Source: CAZNEZ01 sp964572475
Lineage (GTDB): Bacteria; Bacillota; Clostridia; Lachnospirales; Lachnospiraceae
DNA: 21,026 nt
Assembly (NCBI GenBank): GCA_964572475.1
Contig: CAZNEZ010000044.1
Coordinates: forward strand, 1 to 21,026
Direction: 5' to 3'
Below are positions 15,343 to 21,026 of the stretch, one piece after another (the first letter of the stretch is position 1; each line of letters starts with the position of its first letter). The notes under the pieces were generated by a model, which saw only the letters and a list, made by a program, of their open reading frames with translations, searched no databases and was not told the DNA's origin. The position numbers and the translations under genes were made by a program.

Positions 15343-15495
15343 ATAATGAAGAATAATAAGGAGTTACAATTCTAAATCAAGATTATTATGATGACTTCAT
15401 AGAAGTGAATGGAATCAAATAATAATTCAGATTTGACCTCAAGTAAATTTTTTATTTCCCCAATAAAAAAGGAGTATTGTTTATAAATACAAATC

Positions 15496-15530
15496 AAATG
15501 GAACTTTAGCCTCTACTAAGGTTCCATTTT
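15496..15530 (+). terminator. Rho-independent terminator after the ECF unit
   Basis: AAATGGAACTTTAG (15496-15509) pairs with CTAAGGTTCCATTT (15516-15529) over 14 positions, with one G-U pair and a 6-base loop, and runs into TTTT. It closes the sigma, anti-sigma and small secreted gene unit and isolates it from the second AraC gene. Confidence 0.8.
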
Positions 15531-15594
15531 ATAATATAACAAATTATATAAATATAAGTTAAGCATAAAAATAGTAAGTAAAAGACAAAAAATA

Positions 15595-15608
15595 TAACAT
15601 TTTTAAAC
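15595..15608. promoter_or_regulatory. Candidate AraC operator, copy 1
   Basis: TAACATTTTTAAAC lies 40 bases upstream of the -10 of the second AraC gene. It matches a 14-base sequence before the GH127/146 gene at 13 of 14 positions. That position suits autoregulation, but the AT-rich background makes chance matches possible. Confidence 0.35.
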
Positions 15609-15648
15609 TAATTCAAACCTTTCAAGATTGTAGATATCTTATAAATCT

Positions 15649-15654
15649 TATAAT
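15649..15654 (+). promoter_or_regulatory. -10 element of the second AraC gene
   Basis: A consensus TATAAT lies 65 bases upstream of the AraC start codon. The best -35 is TTGTAG at 15628-15633, with a short 15-base spacer, so the promoter may be weak without an activator. Confidence 0.4.
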
Positions 15655-15719
15655 ATATAAACATAATAAAAGTAGAGTAACTCGCAGTATACACATATTT
15701 TGGGAAGGAAAGAAATACT

Positions 15720-16613
15720 ATGGCAAATGAATTTGGCAGAAGTAGAGATGAGGTTCAAAAGGATTGGTTAAAAATTAATATCTATAGTCCAGTACATTAC
15801 CATATGTCTGGCAAGTTTGAATGCCCTGATGAAAGCTGGCAGCATCTTCAGCGTGTTCTTCTTGATTTTGAACTGATTGTTATTGAAAGAGGGACCTTAT
15901 ATATAGAAGATGAATGGGGACAATATGAAGTTAAAGAGGGAGAATACTTATTAATGAATCCTTCACAGATACAGCAGGGATACAAAAGCTCATTTTGTTG
16001 TTTTTATTGGCTGCATTTTTGGTGTAGTTCAGAAATGGATTATGAATGTATCAAAACAAGTCAGGATAATGTCAGGTTTGAACATCATTTTGTACAAATT
16101 CCAAAGCAGGGCAAACTAGTATCTAAGGACAGGGTTATGGTACTCATGAAGCAATTACAGGATTCAGATAAAAGATATATGAACTTTGAAGAGAATACAT
16201 ACCTTGCAACTGCAATATTATGCGAGATTCAGAATCAGATATTTAGTACGATTAATGGCAGAGCTTCAGAAGATTCAAGAATAGATAATGATATAATTGA
16301 CTATGTGGCAACACATATATCTGAGCAGATTAAAGTTAAAGATATCGCGGATAGTATTGGATATAACGATAAATATCTTACAACATATTTTCATAAAAAG
16401 CACAAAATCACACTTAAAAAATATATAACAGATGCCAAGATGGAAAGAGCAAAATACTTAATTTCTAACACGCGGGCTACAATATCAGAGATAGCATTTG
16501 ATAGTGGATATTACAATGTGCAGGCATTTTCATCAGCATTTAGAAAGCAGAATGGACTTACACCATCAGAGTTTAGAAATGCGTATACAAAAGAAAAAAT
16601 AGAGTCCAAATAG
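15720..16613 (+). CDS. AraC family transcriptional regulator, upstream of the arabinofuranosidase gene
   Basis: This 297-residue protein has an N-terminal cupin-like sensor domain (about residues 40-130: VIERGTLYIEDEWGQYEVKEG, then LMNPSQIQQGY and FYWLHFWC) and a C-terminal AraC double HTH (about 195-290). HTH 1 is VKDIADSIGYNDKYLTTYFHKK. HTH 2 is ISEIAFDSGYYNVQAFSSAFRKQ, ending in LTPSEFRNAY. The sensor is Cys- and Trp-rich and only distantly like the other AraC protein here. It has its own promoter and terminator-bounded unit, and sits 133 bases before the GH127/146 gene on the same strand, so it is the likely activator of that gene in response to an arabinose-containing sugar. That ligand is inferred from the neighbour only. 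Confidence 0.9.
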   Translation: MANEFGRSRDEVQKDWLKINIYSPVHYHMSGKFECPDESWQHLQRVLLDFELIVIERGTLYIEDEWGQYEVKEGEYLLMNPSQIQQGYKSSFCCFYWLHFWCSSEMDYECIKTSQDNVRFEHHFVQIPKQGKLVSKDRVMVLMKQLQDSDKRYMNFEENTYLATAILCEIQNQIFSTINGRASEDSRIDNDIIDYVATHISEQIKVKDIADSIGYNDKYLTTYFHKKHKITLKKYITDAKMERAKYLISNTRATISEIAFDSGYYNVQAFSSAFRKQNGLTPSEFRNAYTKEKIESK

Positions 16614-16649
16614 TGTGTAATATAGGGCAAAATAAGTAATAACTATTTT

Positions 16650-16663
16650 TAACATTTTCAAAC
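16650..16663. promoter_or_regulatory. Candidate AraC operator, copy 2
   Basis: TAACATTTTCAAAC matches copy 1 (15595-15608) at 13 of 14 positions and lies 32 bases upstream of the -10 of the GH127/146 gene, a usual place for an AraC activator to contact polymerase. Confidence 0.35.
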
Positions 16664-16692
16664 ATTAGCTTGTTTATTTTATATAAATTAAT

Positions 16693-16701
16693 TGTTATTA
16701 T
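16693..16701 (+). promoter_or_regulatory. Extended -10 promoter element of the GH127/146 gene
   Basis: TGTTATTAT (TGn plus TATTAT) lies 45 bases upstream of the chosen start codon. A -35 with the right spacing is poor (TTTATT at 16673-16678), as expected of an activator-dependent promoter. Confidence 0.4.
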
Positions 16702-16746
16702 GTGGTAGTAACTAGTTGAAGTATATCAATGAATGGGAGAAATGGA

Positions 16747-19700
16747 ATGAAAAAAAGATTTTTTTCTAAGACAAGAAACCGTGTACTCGCACTGGGAATG
16801 AGCGTAGTTCTTGTCGGAACAGGACTTAATCTTACAAGTCTTTCTCAAAATGTATTAGCAGGTGATCTTGCAACACTTGAGGAAAGTAAGGTTATGGGAT
16901 TATCATTTGAAGATAGTCTAACAGATTCTAAAGGCACTGTAACACCAACAGTAGTTGGAACAGAGCAGTATACAACAGGTATAAAAGATGGTAAAGCATT
17001 TAAGTTTAATGGAAGTACTTTCCTTAACTTAGGAAAGTCAACAGATTTGCAGCCATCAAATCTTACAGTATCATTTTGGTTAAAAGCTGAGTCAACTATG
17101 GTTGGCGAGCAGATAATATGCTGGAATAAAGCAGAGTGGAATACTAATGGATGGTATGTATCAAGTTTAAATGATACAACTCCTATTGTACTTTCAGCAG
17201 GAGATGCACCAGAACATCCTGTAGAGTATCAGGTATCAGCATCAAGAAGTGAGTTCTTCCCTGTTGGTGAATGGGTTAATGTTGTAATAACATATGACTC
17301 AGATAATAAAATAGGTAAGATTTATAGAAATGGTGTTGAGCAGACAACTACTGTATATAACAAGGATATATCAACACAGGTAATTAAAAGCAGCGATTGT
17401 ACTAAAACTATAGGTTCTAATGGATATGCACATGGAAATGGCGGTAATCCTACAATTGATCTTGATGAATATGAATTATATAGTGTAGCAGCAGACGCAG
17501 CACAAGCGCAGGCATTATATAATAAGAATTCAGAAGTAACAGTTGATACAGTTCCTGACCTTAAGGGTATGTCAGAATTCAATATTGAAGATGTAATAAT
17601 GGATGATGAATATGAGGTTGAGTCTCTTAACCTTGATGTCAACTACTTAAAAGAGTTAGATGCAGATAAACTTCTTGCAGGATTCAGAGAGACAGCAGGT
17701 CTTGATATGAAAGGCGCAACAAGATATGAAGGCTGGGAGAATTCTCTTATTGGCGGACATACTATTGGACACTACATGACAGCAGTAGCGCAGGCATGTG
17801 TAAATCCTAATGTATCAGCAGCAGATAAGACTACTCTTACAGATAAGCTTAATTATATTGTAGATGCACTTCTTGAATGCCAGAACAATACAAAGGGTAA
17901 GGCAGGCTTTATCTTTGGCTCAACTATTGTGAATTCAGGCAATGTTGAAAAGCAGTTTGATAATGTTGAGTCTAATGCAACTAATATAACGACTCAGTCT
18001 TGGGTTCCATGGTATACAATGCATAAGATTATTGCTGGACTTGTATCAGTTTATGAGTTAACAGGATATGAGAATGCTAAGACAGTAGCTAGTGGATTAG
18101 GTGATTGGACTTATAATAGAGCAAGTAGTTGGAGTGAAGCAAAACGTAATACAGTACTTGGTATTGAATACGGCGGAATGAATGACTGTTTATATGAATT
18201 ATATACAATAACAAACAAAGCAAATCATCTTACAGCAGCAGCATATTTTGATGAAACAACATTATTTGAATCTGTATTAGCTGGTGGTAAAAATGTACTT
18301 AACAATAAACATGCAAATACAACAATTCCTAAATTCTTAGGTGCATTAAACAGATATAAAGTTACTGGTGAAGAAAAATATCTTCAGTATGCAGAAGCTT
18401 TCTGGACAATGGTAATTGACAACCATACATATATTACAGGTGGTAATAGTGAGTGGGAACATTTTGGAGAGGACAATGTCCTTGATGATGAGAGAACAAA
18501 CTGTAACTGTGAAACATGTAACTCATACAATATGTTAAAACTTTCAAGAGAACTCTTTAAGATTACAGGCGAAAAGAAATATTCTGATTACTATGAGACT
18601 ACATTTATTAACTCAATTCTTTCATCACAGAATTCAGAGACAGGTATGTCAACATACTTCCAGCCTATGGCTACAGGATATTTCAAAGTATACGGAGAGA
18701 AGTTTAATAAGTTCTGGTGCTGTACAGGCAGTGGAATGGAGAATTTCACAAAGTTAGGCGACAGTATTTACTTCTATAAAGACAATACATTATTTGTTAA
18801 TCAGTATGTAAGTTCAACGCTTAATTGGACAGATGAGAATGTAACGGTTAAACAGGAAACTAGTATTCCTAACACAAATACATCTAAATTCACTGTAACA
18901 ACAGGAGATGGAAGCTCAGCCGATGTTAATATCAGATTAAGACTTCCTGACTGGTTAGCAGACAGCGCAACAATTAAAGTTAATGGCAATGATTACAAAT
19001 ATTCAACAAAGGCTGGATATGCGTTAGTTAGTGGTTCACTTACTTCTGGAACAGTAATAGAGATTACTCTTCCGATGGAAGTTAAAGCATATACACTTCC
19101 AGACAATGATTCAGCATATGCATTTAAATATGGTCCAATAGTACTTAGTGCAGACCTTGGAACAGATACTCTTACAACAACAACAACAGGTGTAAGTGTT
19201 ACAATCCCAGCAATTAAGAAAACTTCAAGTGAAAACATATTAGTTAATATGTCAATTGGTACAGTTTCAGATTATATCGCGAATATTAACAAATACTTAG
19301 TAAAAACAGATGGAAAACTTGAATTTACTATGACGGGTACAGATTCTGACTTAGTATTTTCACCACATTATTCTAAGAATTCAGAGAGATATGGTATCTA
19401 TTGGTATTTATCAGATGATACAAATGGCATGCAGGAAGCAATTATTCTCGCAGGTAAAAATGAAAAACGTAATCAGAGAACTCTTCTTGATACAGTTCAA
19501 CCTGGTTATGGTCAGTATGAGAACGATGCTCTTCATGAAATGGTAGAAAACAATTCAGTAGGTGTAACTGATGATGGAACTTACAGATATGCACAGGCAG
19601 GTGGAAACTTTGCTTATGATATGATTGTAGATCCTACAGTTGACAATGTACTTGAATGCACATTTAGAAAAGCAGATAATGGTAAACATATTAAGATTTC

Positions 19701-20982
19701 TATTGGTAGTAAAGTATTATTTGATGGAACACTTAATTATGATGGAGAAGAAGACAGCTATACAGTAGCTTACACTATTCCAAAAGATGTAGTAAATGCT
19801 CAGAAGACAGTTAAAACAGTAGAAGGTGCTGAAGTTACAGTTGCAAATGTTAAGTTTGAAGCAAGTGCAACAGCTGAGTCAGCAAAAGTATGTAACTTTA
19901 TCTATATGAGAAGAGCATATTCAGATACAAACTCTCTTGTTTCACTTACATCAGAAACAGGAACAGTTGTAAAAGCTGATGATGGAACATATTCATTAAC
20001 AATTCCTAAGAATAGTGCATCATTTGGTCTTAACATGGAGTTAGCTGATACAAATGGTTATGCAAGAATTAATGGAATCGCAGTTGATGATTCTAAGGCA
20101 GTTACAACAGCTATTAATGCTAAAAAAGTAGTATACACAATCAGAGTTTATGCAGAAGATTTTGAAACATATAAGGACTATACATTAACAGTAAAAGTAT
20201 TATATGATATTGATAATAATCTTGCTTACTTTGTAGATTGTGGAGACCACAACACAAATACAGTTTCAGATGGAGATGCATTTGGTACACATAATAGTGT
20301 TACAGAGCAGGCATACGGAACTGATAAAACTACAGGATATAAATGGGGAATCGTTGATAACCCAGAAGACCTTCAGGGTGGTTCTGCTAATAGTGCAGCC
20401 GTATACACAGCAAACACATGGGCATTTGAATTTGAAACAGCAGACAATCAGCCTAAAGAGACTACTAACAGATATACTAAGAACCAGTATGAGACAGGTG
20501 TTACACCAAGATTTCTTGATTATGCATTTGAGCTTGAGAATGGTACTTATGAAGTAGAAGTTGGATTTGCAGATCCATGGAGCGTATCTAATTCACCTAC
20601 AGTTTATGCAAATTATGAGAAGGCTTCGCAGTCAACAGTAGTTGAAAAGCTTAACCTTAATTCATCTAAGACAGCTAAAGCCACTGTAACAGTAACTGAC
20701 GGAGAACTTACACTCAATGTTCGTTCAACAGCTTTATGTATTAATATGAGCTACATCAAGATTTATGCTCTTAATTCAACGGGTAATCTTGATGATGATA
20801 AAAATCAGACAACTGAGGATCAGACAACAGTAGATGAGAATACAAATAACGGTAATTCTGATACACCACAGACAGGTGACTATAAGACAACAATGATTAT
20901 TCTTACATTGATGGTATCATTCTCAGCTATGGCATTTTTAGCAGTAAAAAAGAAAAAGATTAAAATTATTACTAGTAAGTAA
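16747..20982 (+). CDS. Secreted, wall-anchored GH127/GH146-type beta-L-arabinofuranosidase
   Basis: With ATG 16747 (GGGAGA at 16735-16740) this is 1411 residues; the frame also opens at 16729, but that adds a polar stub before the signal peptide (1-38). Domains: LamG-like (about 45-255), alpha/alpha-barrel DUF1680 catalytic domain (about 285-690) and a beta-sandwich (about 690-860). A further beta module, a cadherin-like beta-sandwich (about 1066-1155), a malectin/CBM-like domain (about 1160-1342) and an Asn/Thr/Asp linker follow. The sorting tail is TPQTGD (1373-1378), then a membrane helix and KKKKIK. In the HypBA1 prototype a Glu and three Cys bind zinc and one Cys is the nucleophile. Here these correspond to CETC (Glu589, Cys591) and WCC (Cys658, 659). 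WCCTGSGMEN is more like GH146 than HypBA1. The acid/base is probably a Glu in GGNSEWEHF. It should release beta-L-arabinofuranose from plant glycans at the cell surface. Confidence 0.87.
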   Translation: MKKRFFSKTRNRVLALGMSVVLVGTGLNLTSLSQNVLAGDLATLEESKVMGLSFEDSLTDSKGTVTPTVVGTEQYTTGIKDGKAFKFNGSTFLNLGKSTDLQPSNLTVSFWLKAESTMVGEQIICWNKAEWNTNGWYVSSLNDTTPIVLSAGDAPEHPVEYQVSASRSEFFPVGEWVNVVITYDSDNKIGKIYRNGVEQTTTVYNKDISTQVIKSSDCTKTIGSNGYAHGNGGNPTIDLDEYELYSVAADAAQAQALYNKNSEVTVDTVPDLKGMSEFNIEDVIMDDEYEVESLNLDVNYLKELDADKLLAGFRETAGLDMKGATRYEGWENSLIGGHTIGHYMTAVAQACVNPNVSAADKTTLTDKLNYIVDALLECQNNTKGKAGFIFGSTIVNSGNVEKQFDNVESNATNITTQSWVPWYTMHKIIAGLVSVYELTGYENAKTVASGLGDWTYNRASSWSEAKRNTVLGIEYGGMNDCLYELYTITNKANHLTAAAYFDETTLFESVLAGGKNVLNNKHANTTIPKFLGALNRYKVTGEEKYLQYAEAFWTMVIDNHTYITGGNSEWEHFGEDNVLDDERTNCNCETCNSYNMLKLSRELFKITGEKKYSDYYETTFINSILSSQNSETGMSTYFQPMATGYFKVYGEKFNKFWCCTGSGMENFTKLGDSIYFYKDNTLFVNQYVSSTLNWTDENVTVKQETSIPNTNTSKFTVTTGDGSSADVNIRLRLPDWLADSATIKVNGNDYKYSTKAGYALVSGSLTSGTVIEITLPMEVKAYTLPDNDSAYAFKYGPIVLSADLGTDTLTTTTTGVSVTIPAIKKTSSENILVNMSIGTVSDYIANINKYLVKTDGKLEFTMTGTDSDLVFSPHYSKNSERYGIYWYLSDDTNGMQEAIILAGKNEKRNQRTLLDTVQPGYGQYENDALHEMVENNSVGVTDDGTYRYAQAGGNFAYDMIVDPTVDNVLECTFRKADNGKHIKISIGSKVLFDGTLNYDGEEDSYTVAYTIPKDVVNAQKTVKTVEGAEVTVANVKFEASATAESAKVCNFIYMRRAYSDTNSLVSLTSETGTVVKADDGTYSLTIPKNSASFGLNMELADTNGYARINGIAVDDSKAVTTAINAKKVVYTIRVYAEDFETYKDYTLTVKVLYDIDNNLAYFVDCGDHNTNTVSDGDAFGTHNSVTEQAYGTDKTTGYKWGIVDNPEDLQGGSANSAAVYTANTWAFEFETADNQPKETTNRYTKNQYETGVTPRFLDYAFELENGTYEVEVGFADPWSVSNSPTVYANYEKASQSTVVEKLNLNSSKTAKATVTVTDGELTLNVRSTALCINMSYIKIYALNSTGNLDDDKNQTTEDQTTVDENTNNGNSDTPQTGDYKTTMIILTLMVSFSAMAFLAVKKKKIKIITSK

Positions 20983-21003
20983 ATAATTTAAAGATTATTA
21001 AAA

Positions 21004-21026
21004 GCAGCCCCTTTCGCAATTGAAGG
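21004..21026 (+). terminator. Probable terminator hairpin cut by the window edge
   Basis: CCCCTTTC is followed after GCAATT by GAAGG at the very end of the window. If the next bases are G-rich and then T-rich this is a terminator for the arabinofuranosidase gene. The 3' half is not visible. Confidence 0.35.

Larger units (their letters stand above)
15343..15719. other. 377-base intergenic region with hairpins and AraC promoter
   Basis: No gene of credible size is seen. From left to right there is an imperfect hairpin (about 15382-15426, arms beginning ATTATTATGATGACTTCAT), a T-rich stretch, a strong hairpin terminator (15496-15530), a very AT-rich 60 bases, a candidate operator (15595-15608), a -10 TATAAT (15649-15654), and a GGGAAGGA ribosome binding site for the second AraC gene. 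Confidence 0.6.

Noticed and set aside
15477..15509. A TTG-started 10-residue ORF after an AAAAAAGGAG sequence
   Set aside because: It ends inside the first arm of the terminator hairpin and is too short to support. The purine run is probably chance.
20240..20557. A 105-codon plus-strand frame within the arabinofuranosidase gene
   Set aside because: It is an out-of-frame shadow of the malectin-like region, with low-complexity composition and no domain pattern.
1..21026. CRISPR array, tRNA or rRNA genes, prophage or plasmid functions
   Set aside because: No regularly spaced repeats, cloverleaf-like sequences, phage proteins, integrases or replication origins were found on reading both strands.

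Overview
The window looks like a chromosomal segment of an AT-rich, Gram-positive Clostridia species, most likely a Lachnospiraceae member. The reasons are strong AGGAGG-type ribosome binding sites, an order of housekeeping genes that matches the Bacillus yaaO-holB-yaaT-yabB-yabC cluster in a clostridial variant, surface proteins ending in PxTGD sorting signals, and many AGA/ATA codons. The family assignment is inference from gene content, not from a marker gene.

Left part (1-8713) is a tightly packed plus-strand run. It holds a small DUF2752 membrane protein, an Orn/Lys/Arg decarboxylase-family PLP enzyme (YaaO-like), a guanylate-kinase-like protein, YaaR, HolB (DNA polymerase III delta'), RicT/YaaT, a tRNA1(Val) N6-adenine methyltransferase-like protein (YabB type), RsmI, and two consecutive WYL-domain regulators. 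The themes are replication, rRNA/tRNA modification and cell-state regulation. The tandem WYL pair at the end recalls the layout of PafB/PafC but no equivalence is shown.

Right part (8714-21026) is accessory and concerned with extracellular polysaccharide use. An AraC regulator converges on a 1134-residue secreted GH97 enzyme (minus strand) across a shared hairpin terminator. A second AraC regulator lies just upstream of, and on the same strand as, a 1411-residue secreted GH127/GH146-type beta-L-arabinofuranosidase. Both enzymes have a signal peptide, an N-terminal LamG-like domain, a catalytic domain, C-terminal beta-sandwich modules and a PxTGD-type wall-sorting tail, so both are probably displayed on the cell surface.

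Between the two glycosidases is a self-contained ECF sigma unit: sigma factor, overlapping membrane anti-sigma factor, and a small secreted protein with its own promoter-like element. The most unusual observation is that this element (14795-14829: a 12-base block, 10 unrelated bases, a 13-base block) recurs with identical spacing inside the sigma coding sequence (13609-13643), in a matching reading frame. No tRNA, rRNA, insertion sequence, prophage or CRISPR array was seen.
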